DNA of 5,319 nt from assembly GCA_027317105.1 (NCBI GenBank), contig DAHVFH010000078.1, positions 1 through 5,319 on the forward strand, in the 5' to 3' direction. This document shows, one piece after another, positions 1 to 5,319 of this stretch (positions are counted from its first letter, which is position 1; each line of letters starts with the position of its first letter). The position numbers and the translations under genes were made by a program. This stretch comes from Cytophagales bacterium. GTDB lineage: Bacteria > Bacteroidota > Bacteroidia > Cytophagales > Cyclobacteriaceae. The notes beneath the pieces are model-generated. The model did not search any database. It was not told where the DNA came from and saw nothing but the letters and a program-made list of their open reading frames with translations.

Positions 1-114
1 TTGCTGTAACTTTAGTCATGGCGTTTAGGGTTAATATTGAAACATATATTTTGTAGCCTTCGCTAATTTAGCGAATGGACTACTTCTCCCTAAGCGCCTA
101 CTTATATAGCATAG
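1..114. other. Unassigned left edge before a truncated gene
   Basis: I cannot assign a gene here. The stretch has stops in all three plus-strand frames, including a TAG at 112-114 directly before the propeller reading frame. On the minus strand an ATG at 20-18 is followed by six open codons (MTKVTA and onward) that run off the window, so the region could be the upstream region of a leftward gene, but seven codons prove nothing. The only clear structure is the inverted repeat at 59-75. I see no transposase fragment or tRNA. Confidence 0.5.
59..75. promoter_or_regulatory. Perfect 8+1+8 inverted repeat, possible operator
   Basis: TTCGCTAA and its exact reverse complement TTAGCGAA flank a single T. 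The inner 13 bases (61-73) share the CTAATTTAG core with the palindrome at 2336-2348, and the flanking bases differ in a compensatory way (CG..CG here, CA..TG there). As RNA it could form a 7-bp stem with a 3-base loop, but no T-tract follows on either strand, so a terminator is unlikely. It lies 38 bases upstream of a possible minus-strand ATG at 20. The symmetry is seen directly; a role as a transcription-factor site is inference. Confidence 0.4.
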
Positions 115-999
115 AAGCTTTACAACGATACTCCCAACGGAGAAGAGGGAGGCATTTGGCAAAGTGGAATGGGTATCGCTGCAGATTCGCAAGGCAATTT
201 ATATGTGACGACCGGCAATGGTACCGTTGGCAAACCTTCACCCTATTCGGAAGATGCAAACGGCACAGCAGAAAATACGGCAAGTCCCGATCCCACTGAC
301 CTTTCGGGGCGATCGGAGAGTGCCATAAAACTTACCCCGTCAGGGAATACTTTACAGGTGACCAGTTATTTCACACCATTTAATTACGTTAATCTTAATA
401 GGAATGATATTGACTATGGCGTAATGGGTACTTTCTTAATCCCCAACTCAACTTATTATTTTACAGGTGGTAAGGATGGTAATTTATATCTGTTGAATAA
501 GGATAATATGGGAGGATATTCAGCGTCAACGAATAACGTGCAACAAACGATACCTATCTATGCAAACCTTCATTGCCAGCCTGCTTATTACAATGGGGGT
601 GGCACAGAATTCATCTACGTGTGGTCTGAAAATGATCAACTGCGTGCCTTACCTTTTAATCGCGCCAGTAGCATGATTGGCAACCAGACCACCTCCATCA
701 TTCCCGGCCCACAAGGACAAAGTGGAGCGGTACTGTCGGTGTCATCAAACGGCACCACTTCCGGAACAGGAATAGTTTGGGCTGCCTACGCACAAAGTGG
801 TGATGCGGAATCAAATGTCACGAGGGGTATCGTCAGGGCGTTTAGCGCCAATAATATTTCCACTGAACTTTGGAATAGCAATCAAACTTCGGGTGACGCG
901 CCCGGTAATTATGCTAAATTTTCATCCCCCACTATTGCCAATGGGCATTTATACCTCCCCACATTTTCAGGACAAGTAGTAGTCTATGGATTGAAATAA
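115..999 (+). pseudogene. 5'-truncated PQQ-type beta-propeller protein
   Basis: This is the C-terminal part of a protein of the PQQ-binding-like (quinoprotein) beta-propeller family, usually exported proteins. Family-like signatures are KLYNDTPNGEEGGIWQSG at the very start, then ADSQGNLYVTTGNG, KDGNLYLLNKDNMGGY, a GIVWAAY segment, GIVRAFSANN, and a closing blade ending SGQVVVYGLK. From memory of the family, the N-terminal blades and export signal, probably a few hundred residues, are absent. The first ATG is at 169, but conserved residues extend 18 codons upstream to about 115, where an in-frame TAG (112-114) ends the frame, and no neighbouring frame supplies the missing part. The GGGAGG at 147-152 is 16 bases from that ATG and is better explained as Glu-Gly-Gly codons. 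I therefore read it as a broken gene, a silent 3' cassette or an assembly junction. Ligand and function are unknown. It converges on the peptidase gene with 8 bases between stops. Confidence 0.75.
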
Positions 1000-1007
1000 T
1001 AATTGGC

Positions 1008-2285
1008 CTAGGCAAAAGGTTTGTCAATCGAAATGCTTGGCTCTGAAAACCATTTTGGGCCTGCTTCCGTTATGTATGCACAATCTTCAAGGCGAACGCC
1101 AAATTCCCCATAAATGGAAATGGTCGGTTCTATACTAAAACACATTCCTGCCTGAAGTGGCAATTTATTACCCAACACCATGTTGCCCCACTCGTGGCCA
1201 TCCATACCGATGCCGTGGCCGGTGCGATGTGGAAGGCCAGGAACCTTGTAACCTGGCCCAAACCCTGTGTCCACAAGCACTTTCCTCGCAGCGATGTCCA
1301 CATTTTCGCAAGGGTCGCCAATTTTCGCAGCAGCAAATCCTGCGGCTTGCGCTTTCTTTTCTAAATCCCAAATTTCGCGCTGACGTTTGGTCGGTTCAGC
1401 ACTAAATACAACCGTCCGACTGATGTCAGATGAATAACCGCCAACGCTGCATCCCCCATCCATTAAAACGATATCGCCTTTCTTTAGTTTCTGAGGTTCA
1501 ATGCTTCCGTGCGGGTAAGCAGAAGCTTCTCCGAAATTCACCATGGTTCCTCCTGATGCACCAAGCTTGGCATGTGACTCTTCGGCAAGTTTGGAAAATT
1601 CTTCAGGTGTCATTCCTTCATGAAGCATGGACAACATGAATTTATGTGAGGCAATCGTAATATCGGTAGCCCGCTGCATAAGGGCGATCTCTGTTGCTGA
1701 TTTAATGAGACGGCAGGGCACACTCACCGGATCGCCACTCACATAATTTAAATGGGTCGCCTCTTTTCGGACACCATCAAAAATAAAAAAGCGAAGGCGT
1801 TCTTCGATTCCAATATTTCCATTGCGAATTCCAAGATCTTTAATTGTATTAGCAATTTGAAGGTACGGACTTTCATGTTCTTCCCACGTCCTCACGTCTT
1901 TCCCTATTTTTATAAGTTGACGTAAGCGATCCGCCTCAAAAGCCGGGCTCACATACTTCACTTCTCCTTTAGCGGGGATAATAGCCACCATCGTTCGTTC
2001 ACTCGGCCACCAGCTTATGCCAGTAAAATATTTCAATGAAGTGCCTGAATCTAAAAGCAAAGCTTCAATTTTATTTTCAGCCATTAGCCGCTGCGCCTTT
2101 TCTATTCTAGCTTCGCGCTCTTTCACTGTGATGGGAACAATATCATCCGTCATTGACTTTAGTTCATCAGTGGGCGATGGCGAATCTTTTGGGGATGCAC
2201 AAGACGAAATACCAGTTAACATTACCGTGCCAGCAGCGGCACTTCCAGCGGATAGCTTTATAAAATCTCTTCTTTTAAGGCTCAT
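1008..2285 (-). CDS. Tat-exported M24 Xaa-Pro-type metallopeptidase (lipoprotein)
   Basis: This 425-residue protein belongs to peptidase family M24 (aminopeptidase P/prolidase), two-metal enzymes that cleave bonds next to proline. The N-terminus KRRDFIKLSAG is a twin-arginine signal, followed by a hydrophobic stretch and a lipobox-like ISSC with Cys29, so the product is probably exported folded and lipid-anchored at the envelope. Residues about 50-195 form the creatinase-like N-terminal domain and 200-415 the pita-bread catalytic domain. All five expected metal ligands are visible: D276, D287, H357, E386 and E400. The accessory histidines H259, H353 and H364 are also present, and most spacings match those I recall for E. 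coli PepP (17 from H259 to D276, 11 between the Asp ligands, 29 from His to Glu). It should be active. The ATG at 2285 is well supported by the Tat motif, although no Shine-Dalgarno is seen, as is usual in Bacteroidota. The decarboxylase gene lies 135 bases upstream in the same direction. Whether it acts as an aminopeptidase or a dipeptidase cannot be told. Confidence 0.95.
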   Translation of the reverse strand: MSLKRRDFIKLSAGSAAAGTVMLTGISSCASPKDSPSPTDELKSMTDDIVPITVKEREARIEKAQRLMAENKIEALLLDSGTSLKYFTGISWWPSERTMVAIIPAKGEVKYVSPAFEADRLRQLIKIGKDVRTWEEHESPYLQIANTIKDLGIRNGNIGIEERLRFFIFDGVRKEATHLNYVSGDPVSVPCRLIKSATEIALMQRATDITIASHKFMLSMLHEGMTPEEFSKLAEESHAKLGASGGTMVNFGEASAYPHGSIEPQKLKKGDIVLMDGGCSVGGYSSDISRTVVFSAEPTKRQREIWDLEKKAQAAGFAAAKIGDPCENVDIAARKVLVDTGFGPGYKVPGLPHRTGHGIGMDGHEWGNMVLGNKLPLQAGMCFSIEPTISIYGEFGVRLEDCAYITEAGPKWFSEPSISIDKPFA

Positions 2286-2335
2286 AGGGAATAGGGATTA
2301 AAATTTTGATGATTGCATCGAACTATAAAATAGCT

Positions 2336-2348
2336 CACTAATTTAGTG
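2336..2348. promoter_or_regulatory. 13-base palindrome upstream of the M24 gene
   Basis: CACTAA and TTAGTG flank a single T, giving a perfect 6+1+6 inverted repeat. It shares the nine-base core CTAATTTAG with the palindrome at 61-73, and the outer pairs have changed together. It lies 50 bases upstream of the M24 start and 72 bases past the decarboxylase stop, a suitable place for an operator acting on the peptidase gene. Read on the minus strand it could also form a 5-bp, AT-rich hairpin followed by a T-containing run, so a weak terminator for the decarboxylase is an alternative. No convincing -7/-33 Bacteroidota promoter was found beside it. Confidence 0.35.
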
Positions 2349-2420
2349 TGTTTACTATTCCTTTTCTAATTTTATTATGCAGTGATTAATTCCATTTGAA
2401 AAGTTATGAGCTACAACCCT

Positions 2421-3872
2421 TTAAACTTTTAGCCTTCGTTCAATCTTTTGCTTCTCCGCTTTTAGGATTTTTAGTAAAAGATCAACATTATTTAAATGCG
2501 AGCGGAAGGAAAGACAAGCAAAACGAAGTGTAAATTTCCCCTCCAAAATAGTACTGGAGATAAATACTCGGCCATCCATTTTTACAGCTTCTAATAATTC
2601 TTTGTTGAAGTCGTCTGCATTCCCAATTTTTGGAACAAACCGATAAGTTACCACCGTAAGATCAGGTTTTGGGCCAGTCACAAAACCCAGTTTTTTTATC
2701 TCTCGGTAAAAGTAGTTGGCCAGCAATAATTTTTCTTCAAGGCAAGCGCGAAATGGTTTTTTGCCATGAAGCTGTAGCGGCAACCACATTCGCAGACCTC
2801 GGAAATGTTTAGTGAGTTCAGGGGAAACATCGCACGGTGAGGCTTCGTCATTTTCACTTAAGGAGTCTTGCATGTAATTAGCCTGATAATAATGAGTCGC
2901 ATTCATTCTTTTTTTGTCTTTCACCAAAACAATCCCTATGCCGTAGGGAAGAAATAATCCTTTGTGGGGATCAATCGATAGTGAATCGCTAAGTTCAATC
3001 CCTTTAAGTTTTGCCTTACCTTTTTTAGTAAGCGCAAAAAATCCTCCATAAGCCGCATCAACATGATACCAAAGTTTATAGGCTTTGGCAAGCATACCAA
3101 TCTCCTGAAGCGGATCCACCGCGCCTACATCTGTTGTTCCCGCTGACGCAATCACCAAAAATGGTTTGAGTTTTTTTCTTTTATCTTCCAGGATCTGTTT
3201 TTTTAATTGTCCGGAATCAATCCGGTAGCCTTTATCCAACTCGACAAGACGTATAATACATTCTCCTAATCCGGCCATACGAATTGCTTTATGGATAGAG
3301 TGATGAGCCTGGGGAGATAAGTAAATTACAGACCGATCGATATTTTTTGAGTTGATTTCTTTTGTATCTCTGGCGGTGCAAATTCCAATTAGGTTTGCAA
3401 GGCTGCCTCCAGACGAAATGTTGCCACCACAATTGCTAGGATACCCCAAAATTTTTGCTGTCCATTGGATCAGCATATTTTCCATTCGAACAGCACCAGG
3501 GCTAGTATAAAAAATTCCGGCAAAACGATTAGTCACAGCCGCCAAGTAATCGCCAAGAGAGGAATAATAAACGCCACCTCCCGGTATATAACCTAAATAG
3601 CCACCGGATGCAGGGTTTGCAGCGGGATAGTCCACGTTATTTTTTATGAGTTGAACGGCTTTCTTCATTGATATTGGTCGCTCACTTATGGGCGCCTTCA
3701 AGAGCCCTTGGCCTTTATCATGGCTGTAATTGAAAGCCTTAATCTTTTCGATATTATTCAAAAAATTTTCTGTATACAAAATCACTTCTTTGCGTGCCGA
3801 AGCTCTTTCAGTTTGCGAAGGCTCTAGCTTTCGTGCCATACTTTCAAGCTTCTTTATTTCGGTTTTGAACAT
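2421..3872 (-). CDS. PLP-dependent group II amino-acid decarboxylase
   Basis: This is a fold-type I PLP enzyme of the group II decarboxylase family (aromatic-L-amino-acid/glutamate decarboxylase type), probably cytoplasmic, which would release CO2 from an amino acid to give an amine. Numbering from the ATG at 3872 (483 residues), motifs in order are NPASGGYLGYIPGGG (86-100), SSGGSLANL (153-161), QAHHS with the likely PLP-stacking H190, HVDAAYGG with D272 to the pyridine nitrogen, SIDPHKG with Schiff-base K304, and HFRGLRMWLPLQLHG (356-370). Y333 appears to match the catalytic-loop tyrosine of animal aromatic amino-acid decarboxylases. His and Tyr at these sites favour decarboxylation over the aldehyde-synthase variant. 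The frame also opens at a TTG at 3920, adding 16 residues, but I prefer the ATG because the family-like N-terminal helix starts there. Neither start has a Shine-Dalgarno. There is no signal peptide. The substrate cannot be assigned from sequence alone. The M24 peptidase gene follows in the same direction. Confidence 0.93.
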   Translation of the reverse strand: MFKTEIKKLESMARKLEPSQTERASARKEVILYTENFLNNIEKIKAFNYSHDKGQGLLKAPISERPISMKKAVQLIKNNVDYPAANPASGGYLGYIPGGGVYYSSLGDYLAAVTNRFAGIFYTSPGAVRMENMLIQWTAKILGYPSNCGGNISSGGSLANLIGICTARDTKEINSKNIDRSVIYLSPQAHHSIHKAIRMAGLGECIIRLVELDKGYRIDSGQLKKQILEDKRKKLKPFLVIASAGTTDVGAVDPLQEIGMLAKAYKLWYHVDAAYGGFFALTKKGKAKLKGIELSDSLSIDPHKGLFLPYGIGIVLVKDKKRMNATHYYQANYMQDSLSENDEASPCDVSPELTKHFRGLRMWLPLQLHGKKPFRACLEEKLLLANYFYREIKKLGFVTGPKPDLTVVTYRFVPKIGNADDFNKELLEAVKMDGRVFISSTILEGKFTLRFACLSFRSHLNNVDLLLKILKAEKQKIERRLKV

Positions 3873-4183
3873 GCTGGATTGAATTTGATTAAACTTACCG
3901 ATTGGAGTTTTGAAAAACAAGATGACTTATAGGAAGGATTCAAGAAATGAACCTTTAGCTGTGCAATTTTTAATTTTCCTTTATCAAGTTCTTCCTGGGG
4001 TGCCCTAAGTTAAATTGGCCAGCCCTCAATACAAAAAAAATAACCTTACTCCTGTAGTCCAAGCGACAAAAAGGTTTTTATTTTGAAATATAGATTGAAT
4101 GATCTACTTTGTGATTTATCTGTATTGAAAATGTGTTTGAAGATGGTTTGTGTCGATGTTATTACAATCTATTGAGCTAGCCT
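3873..4183. other. AT-rich divergent intergenic region
   Basis: This gap separates the leftward decarboxylase from the rightward secreted-protein gene, so it should carry both promoters. I see no gene in it. It holds an A8 tract (4033-4040) and a 6-bp inverted repeat AACCTT/AAGGTT (4042-4047 and 4071-4076) with a 23-base loop, which is weak as a hairpin. A TTTG at 4082-4085, 18 bases before CTACTTTG (4104-4111), loosely resembles the Bacteroidota TTTG / TAnnTTTG promoter and would serve the rightward gene, but the second element is one base short of consensus. The decarboxylase start is ambiguous here: bases 3873-3920 could be its coding sequence if TTG is used. Confidence 0.5.
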
Positions 4184-4933
4184 GTGCATTTAGATTACCT
4201 CTTCAAACTTAGCGTAAATTGTTTAGCTTTTTCCCTTTTCGTGCCATTGGTGGGGCTTGGCCAAAATCAGGAACGTGTAAGCCTTTTGTCAAAGTCGTAT
4301 AATAACAGCAGGGCTGTCTATTTTAACTCGATCGGCCCTAGTTTAGGTCTTTATAATGGTGTCTATTTTAAGGAGTACGTTCCTCATAACAATGATCAAG
4401 GCCAGCCCTACTTCGGCACTGATCAATGGGTGGATGGCAACCTGTTTTATAATGGAATGTATTATGAGAATATTCCGCTCCTTTATGATGTCGTTAACGA
4501 CAAACTAATCCTCGATCATTCGTTTGGTGCGGTCAAGCTTGAACTTATTTCTGAGAAGCTTAAGTATTTTATTATCAATGGCCATCGGTTTGTCCGCTTG
4601 GTAATCATCAACCAGAATTCTCCGGTAAGCACAGGCTTCTTTGAGCTTCTTTATGATGGGCAAACCAAGCTTTATGCCAAGTGGCAGAAAAAAAGAATTG
4701 AAGTCATCAATGCGCGCGAACTGGAAGTTCGGTATGAGGATCAAAACAGAATTTACATCAACAAGGGCAATCAATTCTATTCGGTCAAAACAAAATCTTC
4801 CGTACTTCATGTTCTTGAAGATAAAAAAGTGGTGTTGAAAAAATACATCAAGAAGAGCCGCTTGAAATTTAAATCTAAACGGATTGAGTCAATAGCAAAA
4901 GTTATAGCATTTTATGAATTAGGGCAGGAATAA
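4184..4933 (+). CDS. Secreted protein of unknown function, STN-gene partner
   Basis: I recognise no named domain in this 249-residue protein. A hydrophobic stretch at residues 12-26 (CLAFSLFVPLVGLG) followed by QNQE looks like a signal peptide, so it is probably periplasmic or outer-membrane associated. The middle (about 45-160) is rich in aromatics and predicted-looking beta strands. It contains two similar segments, LYNGVYFKEY (56-65) and FYNGMYYENI (88-97), which may be an internal repeat. The C-terminus (about 205-245) turns strongly basic, with KKVVLKKYIKKSRLKFKSKR, a tail I associate from memory with uncharacterised Bacteroidota secreted proteins. The start is a GTG; an in-frame TAG at 4178-4180 excludes any earlier start, and no in-frame ATG occurs near the signal peptide. 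The stop overlaps the next start by one base, implying co-transcription and translational coupling with the STN-domain gene. Its job is likely linked to that protein, but no function can be given. Confidence 0.85.
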   Translation: MHLDYLFKLSVNCLAFSLFVPLVGLGQNQERVSLLSKSYNNSRAVYFNSIGPSLGLYNGVYFKEYVPHNNDQGQPYFGTDQWVDGNLFYNGMYYENIPLLYDVVNDKLILDHSFGAVKLELISEKLKYFIINGHRFVRLVIINQNSPVSTGFFELLYDGQTKLYAKWQKKRIEVINARELEVRYEDQNRIYINKGNQFYSVKTKSSVLHVLEDKKVVLKKYIKKSRLKFKSKRIESIAKVIAFYELGQE

Positions 4934-5319
4934 TGAATGTGTTGAAAAGAATCATCTTGCCCTTATGCTTATTGATAGGTTTTGCCGAAACTATTCAGGC
5001 TCAACAAAAATCAGTTGACACGATCAATGGAAATTTTACTGCCTTAACTTTCAAAGAGTTGGTTCCGCTACTCGAAACACAAACCGATTTGAAACTTTAT
5101 TACAATCCATCAGAAATTGACACCTTAAAAATTAATATTACGGCCAAGGACTTAACTATTAATTCCCTACTTAACGAAGTTTTCTTAGGAACTGACTTTT
5201 ATTATTTTATAGATGCAAATAATGATTTATTCGTCACTAGGGGGATCGAAATTCATCCTGAACTGCCCGAGGGGTACTTTGGTATTAATCCCAAGAAAGA
5301 AACTTCTTCTTTCGACAAG
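4933..5319 (+). CDS. STN-domain secreted protein, 3' end beyond window
   Basis: The reading frame opens with ATG at 4933-4935, sharing its A with the TAA stop of the preceding gene, and stays open for 129 codons to the window edge. Residues 1-23 are a signal peptide: positive KR, the hydrophobic stretch IILPLCLLIGFA, and likely cleavage after IQA. Residues about 36-103 fit the secretin/TonB short N-terminal (STN) domain: LTFKELVPLLE, then LKLYYNPSEIDTLKINI, the SLLNEVFLGTDFYYFI helix-strand unit, and NDLFVTRG. In Bacteroidota this domain usually heads a TonB-dependent outer-membrane receptor (SusC-like) or a carboxypeptidase-regulatory-like protein, so the whole protein is probably a large envelope protein. 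The missing part decides which. No FecR-type anti-sigma gene precedes it, unlike many STN receptors that signal through one. The upstream partner is the unknown secreted protein. Confidence 0.88.
   Translation, partial: MNVLKRIILPLCLLIGFAETIQAQQKSVDTINGNFTALTFKELVPLLETQTDLKLYYNPSEIDTLKINITAKDLTINSLLNEVFLGTDFYYFIDANNDLFVTRGIEIHPELPEGYFGINPKKETSSFDK

Noticed and set aside
56..78. Inverted repeat at 59-75 as an insertion-sequence end
   Set aside because: There is no transposase, no matching terminal repeat with target duplication, and the related copy at 2336 is a symmetric palindrome and not an element end.
75..299. Open plus-strand frame of 74 codons over the propeller start
   Set aside because: It is an arginine- and aromatic-rich shadow frame without domain-like sequence, and it does not supply the missing propeller N-terminus.
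169..999. Intact small propeller protein starting at ATG 169 with GGGAGG as ribosome site
   Set aside because: The GGGAGG is 16 bases away and encodes conserved residues; family homology continues upstream of the ATG, so this is not a natural start.
1004..1015. GCCTAGGC palindrome between the convergent stops as a bidirectional terminator
   Set aside because: It is only eight bases, has no loop or T-tract, and covers the peptidase stop codon; it is more likely chance.
2017..2301. Plus-strand open frame of 94 codons opposite the peptidase N-terminus
   Set aside because: It is antisense to a well-supported gene with clear motifs and has no recognisable features of its own.
4042..4076. AACCTT/AAGGTT hairpin followed by T-rich sequence as a terminator
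   Set aside because: The stem is 6 bp with a 23-base loop, and it lies between divergent genes where no transcript needs to end.
4505..4810. Minus-strand open frame of 101 codons opposite the secreted protein
   Set aside because: The plus-strand gene has a signal peptide and a coupled downstream gene; the antisense frame shows neither.

Overview
The window looks like chromosomal DNA from a member of the Bacteroidota, probably the order Cytophagales. The evidence is moderate-to-low GC by eye, starts without a recognisable Shine-Dalgarno sequence, a Tat-type lipoprotein, and an STN-domain protein of the kind these bacteria place at the N-terminus of TonB-dependent or carboxypeptidase-regulatory proteins. 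The assignment is inference; there is no rRNA or marker gene.

Layout. Bases 1-114 hold no supportable gene but contain a perfect 17-base inverted repeat. Bases 115-999 (+) encode the C-terminal part of a PQQ-type beta-propeller protein whose 5' part is missing. Its stop lies only 8 bases from the stop of a convergent gene (1008-2285, -) for a Tat-exported, probably lipid-anchored M24 (Xaa-Pro type) metallopeptidase with a complete active site. A 135-base gap with a second, related palindrome separates this from a co-directional PLP-dependent group II amino-acid decarboxylase (2421-3872, -). About 310 bases of AT-rich DNA then separate the decarboxylase from a divergent two-gene unit: a 249-residue secreted protein of unknown function (4184-4933, +), overlapped by one base by a secreted STN-domain protein (4933 to the window end, incomplete).

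How the genes may work together. The decarboxylase and peptidase lie in the same direction, decarboxylase first. They could link cleavage of proline-containing peptides to amino-acid decarboxylation, but the gap and the palindrome argue against a tight operon and the link is speculative. The secreted protein and the STN protein are almost certainly co-transcribed and translationally coupled, and probably act together at the cell envelope. That pair, and the shared CTAATTTAG palindrome found twice upstream of possible minus-strand starts, are the least explained parts of the window. I see no mobile element, CRISPR array, tRNA or rRNA. No clearly novel defence or enzymatic system is visible.
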